A stretch of 64,000 nucleotides of DNA from Hyposmocoma kahamanoa (Eukaryota; Arthropoda; Insecta; Lepidoptera; Cosmopterigidae): the NCBI RefSeq assembly GCF_003589595.1, contig NW_020656077.1:4895538-4959537 (forward strand). Reading direction: 5' to 3'. The translations under genes and the position numbers were made by a program. Positions 32,508 to 43,604 of this stretch are shown here, one piece after another; within the stretch, counting starts at the first letter, position 1; each line of letters opens with the position of its first letter. Under the pieces are notes generated by a model. The model was given only the letters and a program-made list of their open reading frames with translations, searched no databases and had not been told where the DNA came from.

Positions 32508-32745
32508 AAAACGTCGCCTTACTTTCTCAAACTTGTATCTTAAAGCACAAAGTAACTGAATGCATAAAATGGATTATATATACAAATTTTGCACGCTGAT
32601 TTCAGATCATATTTCCTTCATATTCACACACTGGCTTTCGCGTATTCTTAAAGTAATGCACACAAATTATCACCCTTGATTAGAAATTTAAAATAAATAT
32701 AAATAATCACTCTTACTTTATAAGATACGAGTTTGAGAAAGTAAG
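32508..32745. mobile_element. MITE family M5, uninterrupted copy
   Basis: Terminal inverted repeats 'gccttactttctcaaacttg' with 'tatctta' at the left and 'taagatacgagtttgagaaa' with 'gtaaggc' at the right. The copy at 44634-45190 has the same ends but holds another MITE. Confidence 0.85.
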
Positions 32746-33133
32746 GCATCGAAAAAACATGTTGCATTGTGTAATTAATTGCAACTTTATATATAAAGAG
32801 TGTCACCAGATAATTTGTGAGAAGTTGTTGGAGATTGTTTATTCATTTGATTGCTCATAAATCGCATTATCATGTTTTTCTACCATCTTGTTTTTTTATT
32901 TCCCATTGCGGTTGGCAGAGGTTATCGATCGCCACTATACGATCCTGACTAACCAAGTTTTCTTATTCTTCGTACTACTCACTCCAGCCTTTTTAAAACT
33001 TTCTAGATTTGATCTGAAAATATTTTTCGTGACCGACATCATCCAATTTCCCCTTCTTTATATATCTTTCGTCTTCCTCCTGTTATTGTACCACGCTAGA
33101 TGGGGTCGGCACAACATGTATTTTATTCCACTC
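32746..33133. other. no gene recognised
   Basis: The 121-codon plus frame at 32888-33253 is leucine/phenylalanine-rich because it reads the antisense of a LINE relic in its second half. It is not a membrane protein gene. Confidence 0.5.
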
Positions 33134-33430
33134 TTACCTGTCAGCGGTCATTTCCATACTTACACCTTTCTTATCCATGTTATCTTTCACATAGTCCATT
33201 CGTGTTTTCTTTGGCCTTCCGCTCCCCTTATATCCCTCTATATTCATATCTAACACTCTTCTCGTCACATGACATTCTTCCCTCCGCATGACATATCGTC
33301 ACCACGCTAATTAACCTATTACTCCTCATTCTCATCCTCCTTGTCTTATCTGTTGTCGTCACTTCACATATCCATCTCAACATTTGCATTTCCACTGCAT
33401 GCACACTTCGTCTTTCTATTTTAATTCATT
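33134..33430 (-). pseudogene. non-LTR LINE ORF2 C-terminus
   Basis: The minus strand encodes a decayed C-terminal tail of a LINE protein of a type common in insects. In order, one frame gives SVHAVEMQMLRWICEVT and TRRMRMRSNRL (about 33420-33310). After a shift and a stop it gives RYVMRREECHVTRRVLDMN (from about 33302 down to 33246). It then continues GYKGSGRPKKTRMDYVKD and KGVSMEMTADR before a stop at 33134. These match 'RNE.I.......KLR..RL.WYGHV.RR', 'GRPKKRW.D...D' and the DR..W terminus. The reverse transcriptase core is absent and at least one frameshift and one stop are present. Confidence 0.88.
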
Positions 33431-33940
33431 ATCTGTTTTTGCCCCTGCAACTTTAACTCATATTACACTAAATGACGTAGAGCTACGTGGCTATTGTGTG
33501 TCAATTTCTGCTTCCAGGCTAGTATTGAGTGACGAAAAATTTGAATAACAATCGTCAGTGGCACAGTCTTCTCAAAAATAATCTGACCTTTATCTGTTCT
33601 ACACTCTATTAAGAATTGTGACAAATACATCATAAGACAAATATAAATATTTAAAATGAATTTTTGATTTGATATCTTACCTACTACATAATCATTGTCT
33701 AATTAACGCGCTAAGTGTTTATTTTGCCAGTGTTTAGTACCCAAAGTTATGCCTTCATTTTTATCGTGAATTGTCTGTCGATTGAATTGCCTATCAGTGC
33801 CAAATATCAACAGTACAGCGATTGAAATTTTGAGAGCCAACTTTTTTTAAACTTAAACTATTTAGGTGGTAAATTGTTATTAACTTAATTAGGATTCTCC
33901 TAAGCTGGCTTTTGCTAAAAACATCAGCAGTGTGATTGAG
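33431..33940. other. no recognised feature
   Basis: No supported feature. Confidence 0.45.
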
Positions 33941-34245
33941 GTTTTTTTTAATGACACTGAGTGACGGAACGAACAAGGCGTACGCCTGGTGGTAAGCGAC
34001 ACGCTTGTCCATAGCAATTGCAGTGTCACTCAGAGCTTTAAATCGCAAAGACCTAAGGGGCACTACCACTGCGCCTGTCGCCATGAGACATAAGTTGACA
34101 AGTCCCACGGGCCTGCAATTTCCCCAGAACCCTTACTCTTTAAAACCGGAACAGAGTAATGCTCACATTATTGATTGTCGGCAAATATTGGTAAAGTGGT
34201 CGTACTTTCCTAGACGTACTGTTTCAAATAGAGCTCTACTGCCAA
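33941..34245 (-). repeat. R1 retroposon copy 10, near full length
   Basis: T-run 33942-33949 (polyA of the minus strand), 'gtaagcgacacgcttgtcca', 'gtgtcactcagagctttaaa', 'aagtcccacgggcctgcaat', 'aaaaccggaacagagtaatg' and the 5' end 'gagctctactgccaatgaa'. Frames on either strand across this block (104 and 92 codons) are repeat shadows. Confidence 0.92.
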
Positions 34246-34403
34246 TGAAGTTAGCTACGTTCGCTGAAGTTGATCCCTTCTAACTTTCCCATAGCCTTGT
34301 GTAGTTCATCGGTATCGGTATTTTGTGGAAGAGCCACACTCAAGAGTTCAAACAGCCGCTATTTGCCAACTACTGGTCTGAGTTAAATAATAAGCGTGCT
34401 CTG

Positions 34404-34507
34404 TAGGGTTAGCACGATACTGAACGAGATACTGCTATTCTCGCATAGACATCTCGTGCTTCATGTCGCTCTCGCGCTAGTCGCGCCCTACTGTCCTAGC
34501 ACTACTG
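34404..34507. mobile_element. MITE family M2, short copy
   Basis: 'tagggttagcacgata' at the left and 'tactgtcctagcacta' at the right resemble the M2 ends. The interior 'ctattctcgcatagacatct', 'cgtgcttcatgtcgctctcg' matches M2. Confidence 0.72.
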
Positions 34508-34548
34508 GGGGTTCTCCTTTTAGACATCCGTGCGAAACAATTACTGTG

Positions 34549-34643
34549 AAATAAGTAATACTCGACCAAAAGACGTAAGATGCGAATGAAGCTTCATACT
34601 TGGATATTGCGTTTTGATTTGGTCGAATATTACTTATCTGACA
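34549..34643. repeat. imperfect palindrome centred near 34592
   Basis: 'aaataagtaatactcgacca' and 'tggtcgaatattacttat' pair at the ends. The centre 'gaatgaagcttcata' is a near-perfect dyad. The stem resembles a small fold-back element. Confidence 0.7.
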
Positions 34644-34892
34644 ACTTTTTTTTTCGGACTGATGTCCGATGCAGGACGGGAGTAGGCTCCTGATCTGCCG
34701 CATTCCGCTACAGTTACTTAGACTAGGGAATCTAATAATTGCTACCTTGGGGCCGTAATAACACTATTTTTAAAACGCAATGGCGAAGAAAGACGAGATT
34801 TTTTTGCAAAAACAAAACTGGCTTGGCGAGATGAGCCGGATATACCACATTTATTAGTTTCGTGCAGGACTGACATCGCGAATAAATATGCT
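34644..34892. other. no recognised feature
   Basis: Spacer with no recognised feature. Confidence 0.4.
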
Positions 34893-35088
34893 TCATGACT
34901 ACGTGTGTGCAAACCCTTGTGGCAATTTAATCAGCCTTATATCTCGATGCGTCTCTCTCGTCTCTAGACCTTATTAAAAAACGTTAGTAATGTGACTAAA
35001 AAACTGAAAAATATATATGATAGTCGCGTAACCATGGAGCATAAGCAAAGCTACCCACCATAAAGGTTTGCACGCATGTAGTCACGAG
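34893..35088. mobile_element. short MITE, about 196 bp
   Basis: Left 'catgactacgtgtgtgcaaa' and right 'tttgcacgcatgtagtcacg' are inverted repeats of about 28 bp with four mismatches. No clear target duplication. Confidence 0.7.
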
Positions 35089-35432
35089 ACAGGTTATTCA
35101 GCTCAGTTCAGTTAATTCACAAAAGCTGAGAGGTCATATTGCTAGCTTATTTTTCAATCGGGTTTGCTTTGGCTATTGTCACAAAATAGACCACTGCAGA
35201 TTCGTCAAGTCGCAGGAAGCTGTTGGATGCAGTTCTTTGCAGGGTTGGAAAAAATTATGATTTAAAAAAAATAATCGAATAAGCACGATTTTTTGAAAAA
35301 GTCCTAATTACTCATGATTTTTCCATTTTATCATACAGTTTAACAATATTTTTGCGTAAAACGTAGTAATGTAAAAGATTAATTAACCGCAGCAAGCCAG
35401 TTTCTGTTTAAGTATTATACATATTTATTTAA
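35089..35432. other. no recognised feature
   Basis: Spacer with no recognised feature. Confidence 0.4.
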
Positions 35433-35650
35433 CTGCCTCCGTGGCCGAACGGTTATCATGCCGGACTGCCACGCAGAGGTTCCAGGTTCGATTCCCGGGC
35501 CGGGAGAAATATTTGTATGGCCTACATTTATTTCTCTCGTGGGTTTGGGTGTAATTTGTGGTTGTCTATGTGTGTGTCCATGGCACCCGCACACAGGGCT
35601 TCCATAGTGCGGGGCTATGTTGAGTGTGTGCGTGCGTTATTATTATAATA
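35433..35650 (+). mobile_element. tRNA-derived SINE (family S1), best copy
   Basis: The clearest S1 copy: 'ctgcctccgtggccgaacgg' with the A box, B box 'ggttcgattcc' (about 35486-35496), then 'ccgggccgggagaaatattt', 'gtgtgtgtccatggcacccg', 'tagtgcggggctatgttgag' and an 'attattattataa' tail. Confidence 0.93.
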
Positions 35651-36242
35651 ATTATATTGATTTCTCAGATGTAAAAGATCGTAGTCTTTAAAATATTATT
35701 GTCTGATGTTGATTTCTGTGAAAGAAAACAAAATTAAACACATTTGATTAACTCACTGATTTTATATTGAAAAAATTATGTCATTTAAATCATGATTTAA
35801 ATCAAAATGATTTAATCGTGCCAACCTTGGTTCTTTCACCTATTTCGATGACGGTGATGATACTGTCGCAGCTATTTATTGATTTGTGCCGAGTACGAGA
35901 ACAACGTCCTAAAAGAACTAGCCGCCTTAATTCTTATTTAATTACTTAAGTTGTTAAATTACTATTATTGGTTTATCAAATAAACACAGAGCGGTCTGTG
36001 GTTCCTTCGATCCGCCTAGCCTGGAACTAGCGTCTGTTTGCCGAACTGAGGCTACCGCTCTCACCAACTTTGCTTCAGGTCGGAGTCAATAAACCTTGTG
36101 AACTTCTCTATGGGCTTGTTGCATATCTTTCTACTGGTTTAAACGGCTTTTATACCGTAGCGCCAGCTATGAAAAACTTATGAAATATCATGATAGTAAA
36201 AACATCATGATGTTCAATAAAATAAAATACTGTTTGTTTATT
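35651..36242. other. no recognised feature
   Basis: No supported feature; a minor 'atcatgat' dyad occurs near 36188-36214. Confidence 0.45.
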
Positions 36243-36385
36243 TAAATTTTTATTGAATTGATATTCAATTATTTTTTGTGAAATTACTCCACTAGTTTGT
36301 TATAATTATTAATACAAAGATCGAACACTCAGAAAAAATTCCTTCGAACCGACGTCTTCTTGCATACCGTGTCAGACGCTATACC
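36243..36385 (-). mobile_element. tRNA-like SINE (family S5), left inverted copy
   Basis: Minus orientation: tail 'gaattgatattcaattattt', 'gtgaaattactccactagtt', then the head complement 'ttccttcgaaccgacgtctt' and 'gcataccgtgtcagacgcta'. About 15 nt covering the T-arm are deleted compared with the right copy. Confidence 0.8.
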
Positions 36386-36469
36386 TATATATACTAAAAA
36401 GTCGTTGAAAGACCAAGTACAAAGACACGACGCAAGCACATAGAAAAATTCGTGAGGTCCGTTGGTTCG

Positions 36470-36570
36470 TTCCGTGGCTTAGTTGGTATAACGTCTGGCA
36501 CGGTATGCAAGAAGACGTCGGTTCGAATCCGACCGGATCGAAGGAATTTTTTCTGAATGTTTTTTCTGAG
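36470..36570 (+). mobile_element. tRNA-like SINE head (family S5), right copy
   Basis: 'tccgtggcttagttggtata' contains an A box and 'cggttcgaatcc' a perfect B box (36519-36530), with a perfect 5 bp T-arm stem (gtcgg/ccgac). The block ends 'aaggaattttttctgaatg'. It is an inverted partner of 36324-36385. The D and T arms look tRNA-like, but the anticodon arm is poor, so a functional tRNA is unlikely. Confidence 0.78.
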
Positions 36571-36635
36571 TACTGTTTGTTTGTTGTGTAAAATTTAAAC
36601 CAAACTAAATTTAAACTAAATGATCTTTTTAAGTC

Positions 36636-36712
36636 GTAGTACCCTAATGGTTTGACCTACTGCTTCTCTCGGTTTCGAGTCCGGACTCGCATCTCTCAGA
36701 ATTTTTCCGAAT
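36636..36712 (+). mobile_element. tRNA-derived SINE (family S4), head fragment
   Basis: 'taccctaatggtttgaccta' (A box region) and 'ggtttcgagtccggactcgc' (B box region), followed by 'atctctcagaatttttccga', match S4. Confidence 0.78.
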
Positions 36713-37384
36713 TATACCCTGAATTAAGCCATCCTGAAAATAATAATGTTTTACCTTTCCCTGTTGGACAACAGTAAATACTAATAAGCTGCTACGAAGT
36801 AAACTTGGTTCTTGTATAGATTGGTATTACCTACCGTCATTCGCTATCTGTGCTATCAAGTTAATCGTGTCCGCGTAACACGTGAAGGTACGCGGTGCTA
36901 GTCGCAATCTAATCTCAAATAAACTTACGTTACCATTCACCATGTTTTCCTGAACATTCAAGCTAGTTTAAACTTAGTTTCTTTAAAATAATAGGATTTA
37001 CAACACCACTACAAAAAACAACCTGGACCTCAGTGGAGCAGGATTGTCTCTATGTAAATTAAATTACTATAATTTGCATGAAGGGTTAAGGAAAACATCG
37101 CGTTGAAACACGCACGTCTGTGAAAGATCAAAACTATTGGGAGACATAAAAAAATACAACCTACTTTAGGATCATCAGCGTGGTGCCCAACAGTTTTCGC
37201 TTAGAAAAGACAGCGAGAAAAAGAGAGACGAAGACTCACGCCTAGTTGCAGAACATGTATATGTTGATTCAGACACAGTAATCTAGGTACATTAACTCAA
37301 TCTTTAAGGGATACTCGAAAGGACAGCCACAATGACTCTGGGGCCGGTAAATTATGCACGTAAGTCAAAATACCTTGGATAAAA
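36713..37384. other. no recognised feature
   Basis: No supported feature. Confidence 0.45.
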
Positions 37385-37765
37385 AAAAAGCTTGGAAAAG
37401 CGTGTCAAGAGGCTTATAGGTGACTCGGATTTAGTAGAGGCGAAGCTGCAGAGCCTTGAAAGCCGCAAAGCTACCTGCTTATCGGTATTCTACAGGTTAT
37501 ATCACGGAGAGTGTGCATTGGAATTGCATGATTTAATTCCGCTTTCCCCTGTCCATCATCAGGGTTATAGACATAGGCTGGGTTTCCACCCCTATGTTGT
37601 GGATACACCCAGAATTCGCACGAAGCATTTCGCTACCATATTTATATGGCGAGCCGCTAGGGGTGGAATTCCCTGCCTGCGGACGTATTTCCGGAACGCT
37701 ATAACTTGACCTTTTCAAGGCGAGGGTAAACAGGCATTATTTAGGTGTGGATGCTACATGAGGTG
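37385..37765 (+). pseudogene. non-LTR LINE ORF2 C-terminus
   Basis: The frame from 37392 to 37709 reads KRVKRLIGDSDLVEAKLQSL, then KATCLSVFYRLYHGECALEL and HDLIPLSPVHHQGYRHR, then FHPYVVDTPRIRTKHFATIF. This matches the tail of an insect LINE ORF2 ('RR.RRLIG...L...L.SLEHRR.V.CL.VFYR.Y.GEC..EL...IPP..F.HR.TR......P..V..P..RT.....SF'). After a frameshift near 37660 the end continues as 'PADVFPERYNLTFFKARVN' (about 37675-37735), the same kind of terminus as the LINE at 7.9 kb. The frameshift and lack of the RT show it is dead. The long frame could be mistaken for a 105-residue gene. Confidence 0.9.
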
Positions 37766-38888
37766 TGATGGAGGTCAAATTCGACCTTATTTTTGTATTA
37801 AACAACAATGTTAATTTTTTTTAAATACCAACATTGTTCGTGTTCTTTATAATACCGGAAGCGTGAATAAGCTACTAGAATTTAAGTTAATCGGTCGACG
37901 TTTTTTACTTTCTGATTGCTGTTGAGCCTCATATGGCCTAATTAATACCTGTACGAGGGAATATCTCTATGCGGCCACAGATACCGCAGTCTAGGTGACA
38001 ACACACTATTCAAAGTCAATATAGTCTTACAATAAAAGAAGCACCGACATGATAAGAACAAGAATTTTTGCTCGCTGAACATATTCGTAAAATGTTTAGG
38101 GAGTGTTCATATAAATGTACTATATATACCCTTTTATGATACATGTCCACGAAGTCCGTGTTATCATTTTTATATAAATAAATTGATTTCATTTTCCACA
38201 AAATGCATTAGTAGCAGTTGAGAAATATTAGTAACGGTCTGATAAGGTATCAATCATAAGGGGTACTGATAAGGTATGTGTGTATACGGTTAAATTGTTG
38301 GAAATATGTGATTACTGATTTCGATTAGTATCTAAGAATTTTTAGCGTAGCCTCTCATACTTGTCCAGTTTCAAAGATTTCGGACTTGTTCGGAAGAGAA
38401 TTTAATAAATATTGGTTGTCGTTTATAATTGAAAACTTGCTGTGTACTACACTATCTTGCCACTGGAAATCTGTCCTAAGCACTCAGCACAATCTTGACT
38501 AGGTCCCCCATTTATTTTATCCTCAGATAGTGCCCAAAAATAGCTCTGTACTCGAGTTAATGGAGGTGGTTAATGGGTAAGTCTTTTAACGTGTGACTAC
38601 ATTTATCATTCGGTAATGAGGGCGTTGACACGACAGCTGTTAATACAGCTTCGTTGCTGCTGACCTGTGATGTCATTCAATTATAGAACTACCTGAACCC
38701 AAATGAACATCGCGCTCACGTACCGATCAAATGCTAACAGCAACAACTATACCAGTAAATTCACAGTTAGCTACTCGTACGTAGACGTGTAAGTGTGGTT
38801 GTAAAGCTATAAACGAGCTCAGGAATTAGGACAAGATTCCATCAAGTTATTATAGTATGCAACATTCTTCAGATACCATCTGACGACT
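37766..38888. other. no recognised feature
   Basis: AT-rich with no gene or repeat signature that I recognise. Confidence 0.45.
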
Positions 38889-38920
38889 CGTTACGCTGCT
38901 TTTAATAAAGCAGCGTAACG
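38889..38920. repeat. perfect hairpin, 14 bp stem, 4-nt loop
   Basis: CGTTACGCTGCTTT pairs exactly with AAAGCAGCGTAACG across TAAT. Confidence 0.9.
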
Positions 38921-39200
38921 AAACCTTTTCGTAATGGCTTGCTTAGTAACCTTGTATTCCTTCGCCGAAAAAGTACAAAAAATATACCAGGCAGGCAAGG
39001 GTTGCGGTGCGCTTGCGCTTTCTCAAGATACGGAGATAAGGTCCTTACACGCCCGAGTTGCTCCGATGACGCCCGAGTAGCCCCGAAGGCTTCCGAGCCG
39101 GCAACGAGGTCATTCAACGTTCCCTTTAATTGTCGTTTCTTATCATCACGGCCAGCCGCCTATCTCCCCGTCTCTCTCTCACCTATTTGAATATTTCAAT
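38921..39200. other. GC-rich patch with a 20 bp tandem duplication
   Basis: 'acgcccgagttgctccgatg' is followed by 'acgcccgagtagccccgaag' (39049-39088). Overlapping frames on both strands (71 and 83 codons) mirror each other and have no family. It could be an unannotated exon or transposon, but nothing decides. Confidence 0.35.
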
Positions 39201-40145
39201 TTTATAAGGAACAGCAATGCAGTCTGACGTTGATTTAGAAAAGCGGTGAGGCTACTATATCATTTATGCTAGAGAAGGGAACCTCGTGGCATAAATTGAA
39301 TTAATGTGGACCATCAATTTGTTTGAGAATTATAGACGGTCAATGATCTCCTTATTTAGAAGGACCGAAACCAGAAAAATGACCTTGGTTATCATCTTCA
39401 TTTGTAGATGCCTAACTAAAATTTGCACTGTTTAGTTGGCACTGCTTATTGAAGTTGCGAGTTTCAGAGTGTACTTTCACCTTGGCACTCTCTTAGCACG
39501 TCGAGAAACAGTGCTTTTACAAAGTTTCTCGTGAGTTTTTAGTTAGTTCCGATAGTATGATACCAGCGAAACAAACCATATTTTTCACAAATAGTTACGA
39601 TTCGTTTGAGATTATATGGAAATTAACGAAAGTCGTGTTTTTTTTTCGTCTTATTGCTTTTGAAAATTTTAATGAAATACTAGGTTCCATACATACTAGG
39701 TACAGTGAGTGAAAATTATAAGAAAAATTACTTAAAAACAATATCCAAAACGCCACATATAATGATAGACGTATTCAAAACGTATCTTACGATGTAAACT
39801 CTATGACAGATAGCGTTAATCAATTACAAGCTGTCACACTCATAGATCTTTGTCAGATTAAGACTGACTATGTATTGCTTTTCAACAACAGAGCGAAGGA
39901 TTTGTGTAAGGGTGCTATTAAGACACTAGCATTGTAATAAGGCCCCATTGTAGCTCCGTTGACCAGAAGACTGGTAATTTGCTGATAGCTATTTCCACCA
40001 AAAAATAAATTTAGCTATTAAATTGGCAAACGTTGCCAGCTTCCTGGCAACGATGCCCTAGAGTGCGGCTCTCGGAGAAATTCTCTACAAGGTGGAATAG
40101 ATATTTCTAAGCAGAACATTTCTTTATTTTTATTCTATATGTAGC
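39201..40145. other. no recognised feature
   Basis: No supported gene. A 9 bp dyad 'cgttgccag' / 'ctggcaacg' lies just inside at 40030-40051. Confidence 0.45.
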
Positions 40146-40458
40146 ATAACTTATGTCTCAGGGTGACGGGCGCAGTAACAGTGCCCATAAGCTCTATGCG
40201 AAAAGCTTTTTATGTTTAGAGGTTTGTCCAGGGAAGTACTGCCATTTTACTTATTTCTGCCGCCAAATTTCGGTTTTTAAAGATGCTGGTAAAATTATGG
40301 GCACATGGGACTTGTCAACTTTGTCTTAGGGTGACGGGCGCATTGGCAGAGCCCCTCAGATCTTTGTGATTTAAAGCTCTGAGTGAAACTGCAACTGTTA
40401 TTGTCGCTTACCACCAGATGCACGACTGTTTCGACCCGTCACTTGACATTAAAAAAAA
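40146..40458 (+). repeat. R1 retroposon copies 11a/11b in tandem
   Basis: 40146-40200 ('cataacttatgtctcagggt', 'gacgggcgcagtaacagtgc') is an internal R1 piece. It is followed by a longer R1 from 40223 ('gtccagggaagtactgccat') through 'gtgacgggcgcattggcaga' to 'gtcacttgacattaaaaaaa'. The same internal segment therefore appears twice in one orientation. Confidence 0.88.
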
Positions 40459-40753
40459 TGCCTAAACCAAACTACTAATTATGTTACTTCAAGTAATAAT
40501 TTGGTATCCAGTGATATATAGTTATAAAGACCGAATATCGCATTGTTTTCCCAAGACACACTTCTGTGTACAACAGGGACCGGCCAATCAATTTTCGGCT
40601 TCCCATATAAATCATCCTAGACGTCATTTCACGCGCATGACGACGAAGAAGGATGTTCCTATTACTTATACTCAATGATTTTTCTTATAAAATTCGACAA
40701 TATTGTTATTATTTCCTCGAACAATTGTATTTCTTTTGATAATGAAGTTTCTT
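40459..40753. other. no recognised feature
   Basis: Overlapping 63- and 65-codon frames on opposite strands are shadows of each other. Confidence 0.4.
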
Positions 40754-40813
40754 TAACACTTTTTGATTCTTTTGTACGATGGTCTCCTCGTACAAAAGAA
40801 TCAAAAAGTGTTA
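40754..40813. repeat. perfect hairpin, 26 bp stem, 8-nt loop
   Basis: Left arm 40754-40779 (starts TAACACTTTTTGATTC) and right arm 40788-40813 are exact reverse complements; the loop is TGGTCTCC. Confidence 0.93.
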
Positions 40814-43394
40814 GCCTGGAAGCACTATAGAGGTGTCCAGTGTGAAATATTAATTCTATGATTGACTATTGAAACGTGCGGGAATTCTGTTTTTCAGTTT
40901 GTCAGTTCACACGTGCTCTTACGTGCATGCGCTCATTTATAGATTAAGTTGTATTTGAGGATTGTTTTTCGAATTCGGCAAGACAGAATAATATCATCGA
41001 AGCGACCGTCGCAAATGTCGGCTGAATTGACGCATGTTCGCAAAATCCTCATGTGTCAACTCGGGGTCAATATTAATTTCTTAATGCACGTCAGCCCGGC
41101 CGTATTGTCCTCTCCTTTAATTTACTAGATGGCCACGGTCGTCGTCATTATTGATGAAGCCTATGTTTTTACAAGTACTCTATCACAGGGTTTGTTGGGC
41201 ATCAACAAAAAATGCGAAATTTGTTAATATCTGTTTATGACTTTTTCTATACATCGAAAGGTGCATTTAAAATCAAATATTATTATAAGCTTCTGGCATT
41301 CGATACATATATATATACCTATAAACTTTAATATCCGCCTTGGCTTTGTGAGATTCACTGAAACAATTCTTTCTTTCCTGTATCTTGTTTACATTTTTCT
41401 GAAACTCAGCGCGTTGAGTGTGCAGGTGGATTTGCGAGATTCAAAGGGATTTTGACTGCTCAGCCGGTGTATAAATGTTAGAAAAACCCGCGTTGAGGAC
41501 TTTTAGATGAGGGCATCGATAATGACAGTGCTTGACCCGCGCAAAAGCGGGAGGGACCCAACATCGTTTCACCCGCTAAAGATGTCGTCAAATGTATGCA
41601 AGGTTCCTTTTTATCGGATTAGAATTCTAATGTTGTCATCACACGATCGGTGAAATGTTATTTATATACGGGCACCAAAAAGTCATTAATATGATAATAT
41701 GTAATGAGTTTCGAAGAACGTACGTCAAACGTATCATTCTGTAAGTAATAATAATAAAGGACACTTTAATTCATATCTGGTAGTCTAACATCTAATTTGG
41801 TGGTGGACGAGGTGATTATACTTCAGGGAAACCTGTTATTTATTCCCGTTGTTTTTGTATTGTCATTACATTTTTATCCCCGATTGTATTTCTCATTCAG
41901 TTCCCACGTGTTACTAGAAAATAATCTTTTGTATATAATTCGAAGCTTGTTTGCTAGAGTTCGAAACCGTATGGATTAGTGATGCGTCATTTGCTATAAC
42001 GGTATTTATGAAAATATTTGTTTTACACAAATTACTAAGATTAAAGCAAAATAACATTTCTGTTAAGACACTATTCATATTGTCGTCTTACGTACCTGAA
42101 TCCATCAAAATTATAACCTTTTTTAATAATTACAACGTACTTTCTCTTGAAAAGTTTTTCTCGCGACGAACATAACTTAACTAACTCAAACTGTAAGCGT
42201 AACAATACAAAGTGTTTGTTTTTATTATCTACCTCTCTTTACGGCGAAAGTAAGGATGAGGCGTCAAATAAAAGTCTGAACGTTTTACAGATGTCCGAAT
42301 GACAACATTGACTCTAATACCAAAAGTTGGGCACCAATCTGCTGCGAAAGTTTGATCGCAAATTATGTAGAGGTAGTATTTTTTATTTTTAGGCAAACAG
42401 TCTGCATCAAGCAATATAAAACTACGCTAACTTAAGTTGTTCTTCACGTTAAGAACTTTGCTACGATTGCTACATGGGGTCGGCGTGAAAACACATTTTA
42501 TTTTTCTGGTAATATCGAGGTTTACGTACTCTGCTTATTCAATCTGTAGTACCGTAGTCTGTTCCAAAGAAGTTTCCTAAGATGCCCAACGACAGAATTG
42601 TCTCCGAAACGTGTACGGTTTGTGTGATTTTATGCGATCCCGGTACGATCATTGTTATCGATAGGACGTGACATGGCTCCGATTCATCCTTCTATCCTAT
42701 CTTATGTGATCTCACCATATCTGTCACCATTATTCATGCCTTAATGGAAATCTACAAAGTGCAGGGGTCTTCGTAAAATGGTTGCTAAATTGTGCTTGTT
42801 TCTTGTAAATGCGAACAATTGTTCCCTAACTACGGTTGCAAACCGTAACTGTTGTTGAGGTGCTCACGATAGGTTTAGTTCGTTTTCGGATATTTTATAA
42901 ATGAAGTCCATGCGTGATAATAATTTTTTGGTAATATGTTTTGAAACGAACGTCCAAAAATCGGGTCAATAGTGCTGTAACCCCTCAGCAATTGCAATCA
43001 GAAAAATTGTCTGGACCTCGCTCCTCAGGGTCGAACCGAGTACTTCTATTTTCGAATTGCAACGCATGAAGGTCAACAGTTGAACTGGCGCCTTTGTGAT
43101 TACCGTTTTCAATACGCACTGAACTTGACGTTTGGTACGCATTCACAATCTACTATGAGTATGACCATATTCTTTGTAAACATTAATAATTAGGATTATA
43201 CTTTTGACAACATAAACAGTATTATAAATAAATGTCTTGCCAAGACAGCGAATTAATTACCGTTAGCCTGCTAGCGTATACTTCGCCCACAGACAATCAG
43301 TGCAGAACTGAAACAAAACGCTTCTGTTTCTCTCCGTACACACACATCACTACCAGCAGGGGACGAGTGAATTAGTTTTCCAATCACTAAGAAA
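40814..43394. other. no gene recognised
   Basis: 2.6 kb of AT-rich sequence. Frames of 60-74 codons are typical chance frames. A degraded tRNA-like B box occurs near 43020-43030. Confidence 0.5.
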
Positions 43395-43604
43395 TATATA
43401 TTAGACAACATAACATACGTTGCTATTATCCCAAAGTAAGTTACTAAATCACTTGTGTTATGGAAATCGGAAACAATGACGGTACCACAAAAACCCGACA
43501 TTATATAAAAGTTAGTTACACGGACCCGTTCGGAGATTGAAGACTTCAAAGATGACGACACTATGAAAACCGGTGCGCAAGTCACTGGACTACGGAGGCT
43601 GTTA
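43395..43604 (-). mobile_element. tRNA-derived SINE (family S2), with head
   Basis: Minus strand: head 'acagcctccgtagtccagtg' with a decayed T-arm, then 'gaacgggtccgtg', 'gggtttttgtggtaccgtca', 'tgtttccgatttccataaca' and 'gcaacgtatgttatgttgtc'. The body is shared with 8255-8400. The 104-codon minus frame at 43271-43585 is a shadow of this element. Confidence 0.82.

Noticed and set aside
32888..33253. 121-codon hydrophobic frame resembling a membrane protein
   Set aside because: Its second half is antisense to the LINE tail encoded on the minus strand; the hydrophobicity reflects the T-rich strand.
33794..34108. Recurrent minus-strand frame with VNLCL..TGAV.VPLRSLRFKAL (also at 29753 and, plus strand, 45917)
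   Set aside because: The same R1 core read in one frame in several copies. It ends within the repeat and has no independent support.
36470..36541. Intact tRNA gene
   Set aside because: A and B boxes and the T-arm are good, but the anticodon arm does not fold convincingly and an inverted copy lies beside it, so it is better read as a SINE head.
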